In this document: positions 8,575-16,991 of the stretch, piece by piece
How the letters are laid out: every line of letters begins with the position of its first letter
Position numbering within the stretch: the first letter of the stretch is position 1
Assembly (NCBI RefSeq): GCF_000733855.1
Contig: NZ_JPOJ01000001.1
Location: 4,202,128 to 4,266,127, forward strand
Source of the DNA: Methylomicrobium agile
GTDB lineage: Bacteria > Pseudomonadota > Gammaproteobacteria > Methylococcales > Methylomonadaceae
Direction: 5' to 3'
DNA: 64,000 nucleotides
Translations under genes and position numbers: made by a program
Notes under the pieces: generated by a model
Told to the model about the DNA's origin: nothing
What the model saw: the letters and a program-made list of their open reading frames with translations, nothing else
The model's database searches: none

Positions 8575-11205
8575 TTGCACGATCCGATCGACAAACTCCC
8601 CTTCTCCGGCTCCGACAGCCTGCCGTTCTTCAAACAGCTGCTGAAAGAGAAAAATGCCGAACTGCACCGCCAATTCGATCCGCACCGGTCGGTGCTGCCG
8701 CTGCTGCATGCCAAATCGGATTTCATCGATGCGATCCTGGGCCGCTGCTGGCGCCTTTTCCTCGGCGATCATGCTCCCCGCCTGAGCCTGATCGCGGTCG
8801 GCGGTTACGGCCGGCGCGAGCTGTTCCCGTATTCCGATATCGACATCATGGTCCTGCTCGATTCGGAAGGCGCTGCACCGCGTCAGGACGCACTGGTACA
8901 GTTTTTCACGTTTCTTTGGGACATCGGTCTGAAACCCGGATACAGCGTCAGAACGGTCGAAGAATGCGTGCGCGAGGCGATCGACGATCAGACCGTCATC
9001 ACCAGTCTGATGGAGATGCGGCTGATCTGCGGCGATCAGGCGTTGTATGAAACGCTCAGAGAGGCGATTGCGCCCGACAAGATCTGGCCTTCGGACCAGT
9101 TTTTCGCCGCCAAAATGAAAGAGCAGCGGCAGCGCTACGCCAAATTCCACGACACCGCCTACAACCTGGAGCCGAACATCAAGGAAGGCCCCGGCGGACT
9201 GCGCGACCGCCAGGTGATCGCCTGGGTATTCAAACGCCATTACAATTCTTCGACCCTCAAAGAACTGATCAAATACGGCTTTCTGCCGGTCTCGGAATAC
9301 AACGAACTGGTCGATGCGGTCGAGGTGCTCTGGCGCATCCGTTACGCCCTGCATTTGCAGACCAACCGCTGCGAAGACCGGCTGATTTTCGACTATCAGC
9401 GCGAACTGGCCGCGCAATTCGGCTTCAGCCGCGAGGACCAGCAATACAACCAGGACGTCGAACTGTTCATGCAGTTCTATTTCAAAACCGTGCAGGGCCT
9501 CGAACGCCTGAACGAAATGCTGCTGCAGCTGTTCCACGAACGCTTCATCAACGGTCATACCGACATCAAGCCGATTCCCGATAATGCGCAGTTCGTTTCG
9601 ATCAACGGCTATCTGGAAGCGGTCGACGAACAGGCCTTTATCCGGAATCCAGCGTCCCTGCTCGAGATGATCCTGATTTTGCAGCAGCATCCGGAGCTGA
9701 AAGGGGTACGGGCCACCACCATCCGCCTGGTCCGCAAAAGCCTGCACCTGATCGATGACGATTTCCGCCACGACAAAACCGCCAACCGGCTGTTCGTCAA
9801 AATCTTCCAGCAACCCCGGGGGCTGACGCACCAATTGCGGCGAATGAACCGCTACGGCATCCTGGCCGCCTACCTGCCCGGCTTCGCGAACATCGTCGCC
9901 CGCATGCAGTACGATCTGTTCCATATCTACACGGTCGACGAACATACGCTGTTCGTGATCCGCAATCTACGCCGTTTTTCGCTCGAAAAACACAAGGACG
10001 AGCTGCCGCTGTGCAATCAGATATTTCTGTTGATCGGCAAACCCGAACTGTTGTACTTTGCCGCGCTTTTCCACGACATCGCCAAAGGCATGAACGGCGA
10101 CCATTCGACGATCGGGGAAAACATCGCCCGGGAATTCTGCCGGCAGCACGATTTTTCCGCGCACGACACCAAGCTGGTCGCCTGGCTGGTCCGCAACCAT
10201 CTGATCATGTCGATGACCGCCCAGCGCAAGGACATCAGCGATCCGGACGTGATCTACAAATTCGCCCAGCAGGCCGCCAGCGTCGAGTATTTGAATCACC
10301 TCTATCTGCTGACCGTCGCCGACATTCGCGCGACCAATCCCGAGCTCTGGAATTCCTGGAAAGATTCGCTGCTGCGGGAACTCTATTCGGCGACGCACCT
10401 GATGCTGCGCCGCGGCCTGCCGAACCCGGCCGGTCAGACCGACCGGATTCTCGAAACCAAAAAAGAGGCGTACGACGAACTCCTGAAGCTGGGCCTGTCC
10501 AAGGCGGACATCGACGCTTCCTGGCGGCATGTGAACGACGATTATTTTCTGCGCTATTCGGCCGACGAAATCGTCTGGCATACCATTGCGATCGCCTCTT
10601 CCAGCGAAGCCGAACTGCCGCTGGTGCTCCTGCGCCCGCAAACCCAGCACGGCAGCGCGGAAGTTTTCGTCTACACGACCAATGAAGGCAACATTTTCTC
10701 GATCAGCACCGCCACACTGGATCAGCTGGGCCTGACCGTACTCGACGCCCGCATCATGACGACCCTGGACAATTATGTGCTGAACAGCTTTCAGGTGCTC
10801 GAACAAAACGGCGAACCGATCACCGACTTGCTCCGGGAAGTGCATATTTGTTCCGTGCTGCGCAATAACCTGTTGAACAAAGCGGTGCACGAGCGTAAAA
10901 ATATTCACCGCCAGTCCCGGCAGGCCAAACACTTTCCGATCCCGACCAGCATCCGTTTTCAGGACGACCCGCTGAGCCACTGCACGATCATCGAGCTGAT
11001 CACCACCGACCGGGCCGGCCTGCTCTCGAAGATCGGCCGCGCCTTCTTGAAGCAGCACATCAATCTGCATAATGCGAAGATTACCACGATCGGCAGCCGC
11101 GCCGAAGACATGTTTTACGTGACGGACAGCGCGCTCCGGCCAATCACCGATGCCGAAACCCAGAAAAAACTGCGGGAAGAAATCGTCAGCGCGCTGGGAG
11201 GATAA
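8575..11205 (+). CDS. glnD: PII uridylyltransferase / uridylyl-removing enzyme
   Basis: GlnD senses glutamine and adds or removes UMP on PII proteins, controlling nitrogen assimilation. I start it at TTG 8575, which follows AAGAAAGG at proper distance; the frame is open further upstream but overlaps map in another frame. This gives 876 residues, close to the usual 890. Domains in order: nucleotidyltransferase with GGYGRRELFPYSDIDI, the conserved KEGPGGLRD segment, an HD hydrolase domain with LFHDIAKG, and two C-terminal ACT domains, the last starting near ITTDRAGLLSKIG. All parts are present, so both activities are expected. Confidence 0.95.
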   Translation: MHDPIDKLPFSGSDSLPFFKQLLKEKNAELHRQFDPHRSVLPLLHAKSDFIDAILGRCWRLFLGDHAPRLSLIAVGGYGRRELFPYSDIDIMVLLDSEGAAPRQDALVQFFTFLWDIGLKPGYSVRTVEECVREAIDDQTVITSLMEMRLICGDQALYETLREAIAPDKIWPSDQFFAAKMKEQRQRYAKFHDTAYNLEPNIKEGPGGLRDRQVIAWVFKRHYNSSTLKELIKYGFLPVSEYNELVDAVEVLWRIRYALHLQTNRCEDRLIFDYQRELAAQFGFSREDQQYNQDVELFMQFYFKTVQGLERLNEMLLQLFHERFINGHTDIKPIPDNAQFVSINGYLEAVDEQAFIRNPASLLEMILILQQHPELKGVRATTIRLVRKSLHLIDDDFRHDKTANRLFVKIFQQPRGLTHQLRRMNRYGILAAYLPGFANIVARMQYDLFHIYTVDEHTLFVIRNLRRFSLEKHKDELPLCNQIFLLIGKPELLYFAALFHDIAKGMNGDHSTIGENIAREFCRQHDFSAHDTKLVAWLVRNHLIMSMTAQRKDISDPDVIYKFAQQAASVEYLNHLYLLTVADIRATNPELWNSWKDSLLRELYSATHLMLRRGLPNPAGQTDRILETKKEAYDELLKLGLSKADIDASWRHVNDDYFLRYSADEIVWHTIAIASSSEAELPLVLLRPQTQHGSAEVFVYTTNEGNIFSISTATLDQLGLTVLDARIMTTLDNYVLNSFQVLEQNGEPITDLLREVHICSVLRNNLLNKAVHERKNIHRQSRQAKHFPIPTSIRFQDDPLSHCTIIELITTDRAGLLSKIGRAFLKQHINLHNAKITTIGSRAEDMFYVTDSALRPITDAETQKKLREEIVSALGG

Positions 11206-11208
11206 ACT

Positions 11209-11286
11209 GCCGGGAACTCTCGAAAAAAGAGGGAATTTCCCGCTAAATCGGCCAATGCGCTTCGTTCAGGCCGGCCGATTTTTTCA
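11209..11286 (+). terminator. Possible terminator of glnD
   Basis: Two stem-loops follow glnD. One is imperfect (CGGGAA...TTCCCG near 11209-11235). The other pairs AAATCGGCC with GGCCGATTT and is followed by a run of six T at about 11278-11283. The second overlaps the end of the convergent PilZ gene, so it might serve as the terminator for glnD. The T run supports this, but the loop is about 20 bases long, which lowers confidence. Confidence 0.4.
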
Positions 11287-11638
11287 GATACCGGACCAGC
11301 CGGTTCAGGCTCTGGCTCTCGACATCGACATAGCGCATGCCGATCATGCAGCGTTCTTTCGACAGGCGCCGCAAAAACGCGATATGGCATTTTGCCCGAA
11401 AAGGCGCATCCAACCCTTCACCATCGGGCAAAGTCAAAGAAATCGACAATTGCACCGGACGTCCGCCGACCAAAAAGTTGCCGCCCGGCACGATCGCATC
11501 CCGCTGGTAAAGATCACACAACACATTGACGCCGTCCCCCGCCGTATCCACGGCAATGACGTGCAGCTCGACGCCGTTTTCATTGACGACCGTCGCTGGA
11601 AGGCTCTCCGAAACTCTACCATATATCTTCTTGTCCAT
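11243..11638 (-). CDS. PilZ-domain protein
   Basis: The protein is about 131 residues when started at MDKKIYGRVSES; a further in-frame ATG 12 codons upstream at 11674 is possible. It looks like a PilZ domain, which commonly binds cyclic di-GMP: a beta-barrel pattern with CDLYQRDAIVPGG near the middle and RRLSKERCMIGMRYVDVE toward the end, where PilZ proteins often carry G-(V/M)-(R/E)-(F/Y). I do not see a clear RxxxR plus D/NxSxxG pair, so c-di-GMP binding is uncertain. It stands alone, convergent with glnD. Confidence 0.6.
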   Translation of the reverse strand: MDKKIYGRVSESLPATVVNENGVELHVIAVDTAGDGVNVLCDLYQRDAIVPGGNFLVGGRPVQLSISLTLPDGEGLDAPFRAKCHIAFLRRLSKERCMIGMRYVDVESQSLNRLVRYLKKSAGLNEAHWPI

Positions 11639-11819
11639 GGTGCCCGATCCTCGCGGTTTGTTGATTGTCGACACAGACCAGAAATCTAGTTTTTATATAC
11701 AGTACAGTTTGTTACTAGTTTTTTTAAAAGTCAATCCTAAAGTATCGGCGGTCGATTGCAAGCAGCACAGACTCTTGCGAACCGGTATCGGCATCCCCTT
11801 CTAAGCCATGCCCTTATAC

Positions 11820-12003
11820 ATAAATGCCGTCATACCCGCCGGGAAGCGGGTCGACTGCATGGATGCAGGAGCTAGAGCAACGCAGGAGCAGTTGCCGCAT
11901 CCAGCGCCAGGGACGGCAAGCTCAAAACGTCCCTGTAGCCTGAATTCCGGCAATCCCCGGCCGGCGCAGGCTCTGCCGGAATGACGGACTTGTGTATAAG
12001 GAT
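11820..12003. repeat. Intergenic repeat block
   Basis: Between the PilZ gene and the glutamate dehydrogenase lies about 180 bases of repeat-like sequence. It contains CCGCCGGGAAGCGG symmetry, and an ATTCCGGCAAT segment is later mirrored by TGCCGGAATGACGG. That style is common in dispersed palindromes of methanotroph genomes. No gene is visible in 11675-12009. Confidence 0.45.
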
Positions 12004-12009
12004 ATGCTT

Positions 12010-15000
12010 CTAAACACCGCCCGCTTCGACGGAAAGACTGTCGGCCAGTCTTTCCAACTGCCCGCAGAGCACCAGATAGGGATACAAATGGGTGGGCGTC
12101 AGACGGCCGACTTCCCGGGCAAGATCGAAATAACGGGCGACTTCGTCCCGATTTCCGAGCGCTTCGAAATACGCCGCACACGTAGGCGCCGGGCTGGAGA
12201 GGATCACAATCAACAGTCTGCCGGTCAGCGTCATCAACTGTTCCTGCAAATCCCTGCCGACTCTGTCTTGCCAGCGGTCCTGGCTGGGCAAGCCGGAGAG
12301 ACGGTCAAAGACCCCATCCAGCCCCAAAAGCGCTCTGATTTCCCGATACCGCCGCGAAACGGACGCCAGATCCCGCTGCGACTGCAGCGCCAGATCGACA
12401 AGCCATAAGAAATCGTGCAGTTCGCCGAAGAAAGCCATTTTTAAAGCGAGATCGTCGGCGATTCCCTGGGACTCGTAATGGGCCAGCCGTCTATTTACCG
12501 CTTCGTCCTGCGCCAGTATCCGCGCATGGAAATACTCCCAATAGTCGCTCAAGTACCCCCGGTACAAAGCCATTGTCGCCGCATCGGGCCGGATCCGGAG
12601 CGCGCGGGCTAAAGCCCAGCGGCAAAAATGCTCAAGCAGCAGTTCGATATCCAGCAGAAGCCGGTATTGCAGCGACGCCGGCACTCGATTATCGAGGCGC
12701 TCGATACGGCGCCGCAACGCATCCGCCTCCAGAATACGCTCAAAAGCCAGATAACAGTTGATTTGTTCCAGCAGGTCGATTTTTTCCCCGTTATGAGCAA
12801 CAACAAAACCGCTACCGGCCTGATTGATGATCTTGTTGCTGATGAAGGTCGCCTTGATCTTGTCGGCCAGAGGATGCAGGAGCAAATCGTCCCGGTAATC
12901 TTCGACAATCCGCTCGGGAAAATAATCGCGCAGATAACGGTCGCAGCACGGATCTTCCAATAATGCCGTATGCGCCTGAATCTGTTCAGTCAGAAACATT
13001 TTGGCGCCAGCCATCAGCACCGCAAGCTCCGGCCGCGCCAGATTCTTGTCCGGCCGGCCCTGCACTTCTTTTTCGCCCGGAAACACGTTCCTGGCGCCAT
13101 CGAGAAACCCGGCGGCCTCCAGTCGCTCGGCGGCCTTAAAAAACGCCGCGGTGCTTTCCGCGACCCGCAATTGCTCCAGAGACAGGCATTGGCTCTGCGC
13201 ATAATTGTCCGCCAGCACCAGCCGGCAAACATCTTCGGTCATCTCGGCGAACAAGGTTTGGCCGTCGGCCAGTAAATTTCTCTTGCCGAGCAGCGTCAGC
13301 AGAATTTTTAAATTGACTTCATGATCGGACGTATCGACGCCGGCGGAATTATCGACCGCATCGGTATTGATCCTGCCCCCTTTCAGGTTGTATTCGATCC
13401 GCGCTTTTTGGGTAAAGCCGAGATTCGCCCCTTCCCCGACCACCTTCGCGCGCAACGCGGACGCATCGACACGGACATTGTCGTTCGCCCGGTCGGAAAC
13501 GTCTTCGTGCTTTTCGGTGCTGGACTTCACATAGGTACCGATACCGCCCAGCCACAGCAAATCGGTTTCCGCGGTCAGCAAATAGCGTATCAGCGATTCG
13601 CCGTCGAGTGCGCGGTAATGTACGCCGAGCCATCCTTTCACCTCGGAAGAGAGCGGAATATCTTTCGCGGAGCGTAAATACACGCCACCGCCTTTCGACA
13701 ACAACGAACGGTCATAATCGTCCCAACTGGAGCCCGGCAGTTCGAACAGGCGCTTGCGCTCCAGGAACGCGCGCTCGTCTTCCGGCGGGCTCGGATCGAG
13801 AAAGATATGCTGGCCGCTAAATGCGGCCCGCAAACGGATACAGGGCGACAGCAGCATCCCGTTGCCGAACACGTCGCCGTCCATGCTGCCGACGCCGATA
13901 ACGGTAAACGTTTCATTCTGAATGTCCTTGCCGAGTTCGCGGAAATGCCGCTTCACGCATTCCCAGGCGCCGCGCGCGGTAATGCCCAAGGCCTTGTGAT
14001 TGTATCCGCGCGAACCGCCGCTGGCGAATGCATCGCCGAGCCAGAATCGGTAATCTGCCGAAACCGCGTTCGCGATATCCGAAAACTGCGCGGTACCTTT
14101 ATCGGCCGCGACGACCAGGTAAGGGTCGGGATCGTCGTACACGACCAGATCCGGCCGAGTCGATACGATCTGCGCGTCGTCGTAATTATCGGTCAGGTCG
14201 AGCAGGCCCTCGATCAGTATCAGATAAGCCCGTTTGCCGGCTTCCTTCATGCCGCCCCGCAAGCCGTCGCCGGTCAGTACGAATCCGCCTTTGGCGCCGG
14301 TCGGCACGATCAGCGCATTTTTGGCGATCTGCGTCTGCATCAGTCCGAGAATTTCGCTGCGGAAATCATCGGGCCGGTCGGACCAGCGGATGCCGCCCCG
14401 CGACACCTTGCCGGCGCGCAGATGAATGCCCTGCATCGTCGCCGCATGCACATAAATCTCGTACTGAGGCTTCGGCGGCGGCATCTCGATCACGCCCAGG
14501 CTGTCGATCTTGAAAGCGATGAAGTAAGCGTCGAGCGACTGCCGCCGCAGATGAAAATTGCAGCGCATCGTCGCATCGATCAGGTTGAACAGGTTGCGCA
14601 AGATTCTGTCGTCGTTCAAATCGGCAACATTTTCCATGCTCTTCAGCAAATTCAGATGCATCGGCAACAGGTTCCGCTCTTCTCTGAGAGAAGCATTTTC
14701 ATCTTCCCTGTAAGGCCTGAAGCGCGCATCGAAATAATGGTACAGGCACAGCGCCACGTCGGGATTGCAGAGCAGCGCATGATGGATACTGGCGCGGGAG
14801 GTCCGGTGGCCCAATTGCAGATAATAATTCCGGTAGGCGCGCAACACGTCGACTTCCTGCCAGTCCATACCGGTCAGGATGATCAGCTTGTTCAGACCGT
14901 CGTTTTCGACGCGCGCGGCTAAAATCGCCCGGATTGCATCGAGCAGGCGCGGCCTCAGCCTTACGATCTGCTTGCAGGGAGCTTGCGCGGGCTTGATCGT

Positions 15001-15387
15001 GAAACTCTTGATGAAATAACGGACATCTTTTACGTCACCGGTAAACTGCACCTGATCCATTACCCTGAGATGCAGATTTTCGAGCAGCGGAATATATTCG
15101 TCGAGAAACCGTTCCTGCCGGCTGTAAAAATGCAGCCGGTAATGCTCGACGTGCCGGGACGGATTCAGCAGACTCACCGACGGACAAGCCTCATCCAGCC
15201 GCTCCAGATGCAGCATGTCTTTCAGCGCAAAGCGCGGCGGCACCAGCGCCTGATAATTTTCGGTTGCCAGGGAACGGTATTTGACGCACAAAGCATGGCC
15301 CTGCTTTTTGCCGAGCGCCCGTTCGGCCAGCCGGCGCAAGGCTTGCTGCCAGGTTTCGGGGCTGTTCTTTTTATCCGCCGAATTCAT
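12010..15387 (-). CDS. NAD-dependent glutamate dehydrogenase, short large-subunit type
   Basis: The protein belongs to the large NAD-glutamate dehydrogenases that oxidise glutamate to 2-oxoglutarate and ammonia. The catalytic core starts near residue 330 with GGIRWSDRPDDFRSE, followed by PTGAKGGFV (residues 362-370, catalytic lysine), YDDPDPYLVVAADKGTA and a nucleotide-binding region around GVGSMDGDVFGNGML. Typical bacterial members have about 1600 residues with a long N-terminal region carrying ACT-like domains. This one has 1125, and the shortening is N-terminal. The start is fixed by an ATGA overlap with the upstream RsbW-like gene, which argues that the short form is genuine and not a truncation. 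That coupling also links it to a partner-switching pair. Confidence 0.88.
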   Translation of the reverse strand: MNSADKKNSPETWQQALRRLAERALGKKQGHALCVKYRSLATENYQALVPPRFALKDMLHLERLDEACPSVSLLNPSRHVEHYRLHFYSRQERFLDEYIPLLENLHLRVMDQVQFTGDVKDVRYFIKSFTIKPAQAPCKQIVRLRPRLLDAIRAILAARVENDGLNKLIILTGMDWQEVDVLRAYRNYYLQLGHRTSRASIHHALLCNPDVALCLYHYFDARFRPYREDENASLREERNLLPMHLNLLKSMENVADLNDDRILRNLFNLIDATMRCNFHLRRQSLDAYFIAFKIDSLGVIEMPPPKPQYEIYVHAATMQGIHLRAGKVSRGGIRWSDRPDDFRSEILGLMQTQIAKNALIVPTGAKGGFVLTGDGLRGGMKEAGKRAYLILIEGLLDLTDNYDDAQIVSTRPDLVVYDDPDPYLVVAADKGTAQFSDIANAVSADYRFWLGDAFASGGSRGYNHKALGITARGAWECVKRHFRELGKDIQNETFTVIGVGSMDGDVFGNGMLLSPCIRLRAAFSGQHIFLDPSPPEDERAFLERKRLFELPGSSWDDYDRSLLSKGGGVYLRSAKDIPLSSEVKGWLGVHYRALDGESLIRYLLTAETDLLWLGGIGTYVKSSTEKHEDVSDRANDNVRVDASALRAKVVGEGANLGFTQKARIEYNLKGGRINTDAVDNSAGVDTSDHEVNLKILLTLLGKRNLLADGQTLFAEMTEDVCRLVLADNYAQSQCLSLEQLRVAESTAAFFKAAERLEAAGFLDGARNVFPGEKEVQGRPDKNLARPELAVLMAGAKMFLTEQIQAHTALLEDPCCDRYLRDYFPERIVEDYRDDLLLHPLADKIKATFISNKIINQAGSGFVVAHNGEKIDLLEQINCYLAFERILEADALRRRIERLDNRVPASLQYRLLLDIELLLEHFCRWALARALRIRPDAATMALYRGYLSDYWEYFHARILAQDEAVNRRLAHYESQGIADDLALKMAFFGELHDFLWLVDLALQSQRDLASVSRRYREIRALLGLDGVFDRLSGLPSQDRWQDRVGRDLQEQLMTLTGRLLIVILSSPAPTCAAYFEALGNRDEVARYFDLAREVGRLTPTHLYPYLVLCGQLERLADSLSVEAGGV

Positions 15388-15809
15388 TTGAGATGCTTAA
15401 CGATTTCCAACACATTGCAGTCGCTCATTCTATTGTAAGTGACCGAATCCATTAGCGTGCGGATAAAATAAACGCCCATGCCGCCTTCCTTGGGATGGTC
15501 GAAATCCGGGATGTCCACTTTTTCCAGGTCGAAACCCTGGCCGTGATCGTAGACCTTGATTTTCAATTCATGGTCGTCGATATGAATGGTGATGCGGACC
15601 GAATCCTTCGGGTCGTTACAGTTAGCGTGCTTGATCGCATTGGCGGTCGCCTCGGTCAACACCAGATTCAGATGATATGCCAGCATTTCACGATCGCCGG
15701 AGTAGTCTTCCAACTCCTTCGCAATATGTTCGCCGATACTCCCGATCAGATTCAGATATTTGGTCTGGGTGGGAATGATCACTTCGACCTGCATAATGGG
15801 ATCGCACAT
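15384..15809 (-). CDS. RsbW-like serine kinase / anti-sigma factor (GHKL ATPase)
   Basis: A single HATPase_c_2 domain of 141 residues. The N box reads TEATANAIKHA, the G1 box DHGQGFD and the G2 box GMGVYFI, as in RsbW/SpoIIAB/BtrW-type kinases. Such proteins phosphorylate a STAS antagonist and bind a sigma factor or another partner. The STAS gene is directly upstream (10 bases). The NAD-glutamate dehydrogenase start overlaps its stop. No sigma factor gene is nearby, so the target is unknown. Function is inferred from family and context. Confidence 0.88.
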   Translation of the reverse strand: MCDPIMQVEVIIPTQTKYLNLIGSIGEHIAKELEDYSGDREMLAYHLNLVLTEATANAIKHANCNDPKDSVRITIHIDDHELKIKVYDHGQGFDLEKVDIPDFDHPKEGGMGVYFIRTLMDSVTYNRMSDCNVLEIVKHLK

Positions 15810-15818
15810 AGCTAACGT

Positions 15819-16163
15819 TTATTTTTCATTTTCCAAAGCTTCAGTTAGATCGGTATAGATTTCGAAAATCCGGTTCAAACGCGTTAATTCAAACATCGAC
15901 AGCACCTGCTGTTTGCAGCCGGCCAGGATGAACCGGCCAGACTTCTTCGACGTCAGATTCTTGTGTCCGGACAAGAGCGCACCGAGCCCCGAACTGTCGA
16001 TAAAGCGCACCTTGTCCAACTGCACGACGATCTTGGCCTCTCCCTGTTCGATCAAACGCAGAAACATTTCTTTCAACCCGGCCGAATTATGCGCATCGAT
16101 CCGTTCGTCGAGCACATTCACTACACTGTAGCCGTTGATTTTCTCCAGACTCGCATTCATCAC
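15819..16163 (-). CDS. STAS-domain anti-sigma factor antagonist
   Basis: This 114-residue protein has the SpoIIAA/RsbV fold. The stretch VRFIDSSGLGALLSGHK carries the serine that partner kinases phosphorylate. It starts at MMNASLEK; the second Met is also possible. It is the first gene of a three-gene minus-strand unit with the RsbW-like kinase and the glutamate dehydrogenase. In its unphosphorylated form it should bind the kinase and free the kinase's other partner. Confidence 0.88.
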   Translation of the reverse strand: MMNASLEKINGYSVVNVLDERIDAHNSAGLKEMFLRLIEQGEAKIVVQLDKVRFIDSSGLGALLSGHKNLTSKKSGRFILAGCKQQVLSMFELTRLNRIFEIYTDLTEALENEK

Positions 16164-16430
16164 TTATTCCAAAATTTTTACCTTTAACTTTATCCCATCG
16201 CATACCTTGCTTCCGGCCGGACGGAGAATTATTTATCAACCGGGTCAAGACAATGGCTAGACTTTCGTTTACAGGCTGATTATCATGCGGAGGACATCGT
16301 CCGTAAACGGTGTTCCGATCCTACCCACTCAGACAAACAAATACCCGGTCTTGCTCATTGGCCGTTCGCACCGAAGCCCGGCTTTGTGCTGAGTGTACCA
16401 TAATAACAATAACGAGATTCGAGGTGTTCG
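16164..16430. other. Divergent intergenic region between the STAS operon and bcp
   Basis: These 267 bases must contain promoters for both directions. I could not identify a convincing -35/-10 pair. There are no repeats like those seen elsewhere in the window. Confidence 0.4.
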
Positions 16431-16922
16431 ATGCTAGAAAAACTCCAACCCGCTCCGATGTTCAGAGCAATGAACCAGAACAACCAACTGGTCAGCCTGC
16501 ACGATTTTGCCGGCGAGAAAAACATTGTCTTATATTTCTATCCGAAAGACGATACCCCCGGCTGCACGATCGAGGCCAATGAATTTACCCAGTTGGCCGA
16601 CGAATTCGCAAAACTCGATACGGTCGTGATCGGCGTCAGTAAGGATACCTGCCAATGCCATGCCGATTTCGTCAAGAAGTACGGACTGAAAGTGGAACTG
16701 CTCGCCGATACCCAAGGCGAAATGTGCGTAAACTACGGCGTCTGGCGCGAACGCGAGAAGAACGGCGTGAAAGGCATGCACATTCTGCGCTCGACCTTCA
16801 TCATCGACAAGGAAGGCATTCTGCAAGACGTCGCCTACGGCGTCACCCCGGAAGGGCATGCCCAGGAAATCCTGGACAAGCTGAATCCCCAGCCCGAGGA
16901 AGAGGAAGCGGCAGCCGAATAA
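16431..16922 (+). CDS. bcp: Thioredoxin-dependent peroxiredoxin, Bcp/PrxQ type
   Basis: The 163-residue protein reduces peroxides with a peroxidatic cysteine in DDTPGCTIEANEF. In E. coli Bcp a second cysteine lies five residues later; here that position is Asn. Two cysteines occur later in SKDTCQCHADF, near where alpha-3-type PrxQ proteins hold the resolving cysteine, so an intramolecular disulfide with one of them is plausible. The C terminus ends in a run of glutamates and alanines not typical of the core fold. It stands alone between the STAS operon and the convergent zeta gene. Confidence 0.93.
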   Translation: MLEKLQPAPMFRAMNQNNQLVSLHDFAGEKNIVLYFYPKDDTPGCTIEANEFTQLADEFAKLDTVVIGVSKDTCQCHADFVKKYGLKVELLADTQGEMCVNYGVWREREKNGVKGMHILRSTFIIDKEGILQDVAYGVTPEGHAQEILDKLNPQPEEEEAAAE

Positions 16923-16950
16923 GCGCTGCCAAGCCAGGGCTGTGTACACG

Positions 16951-16974
16951 GGCGGAACGCTCTTCTTCCGCCCT
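16951..16974 (+). terminator. Terminator hairpin after bcp
   Basis: GGGCGGAA pairs with TTCCGCCC across an eight-base loop, 28 bases after the bcp stop and 17 bases before the end of the convergent zeta gene. No long T run follows, so it could serve weakly in both directions. Confidence 0.5.
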
Positions 16975-16991
16975 TGTCGCGTTTAACGAGT

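Noticed and set aside
11686-11702. CTGTATATAAAAACTAG upstream of the PilZ gene, similar to a LexA box (CTG-N10-CAG)
   Set aside because: Only the left half fits; the right half reads CTA instead of CAG, and PilZ genes are not usual SOS targets.
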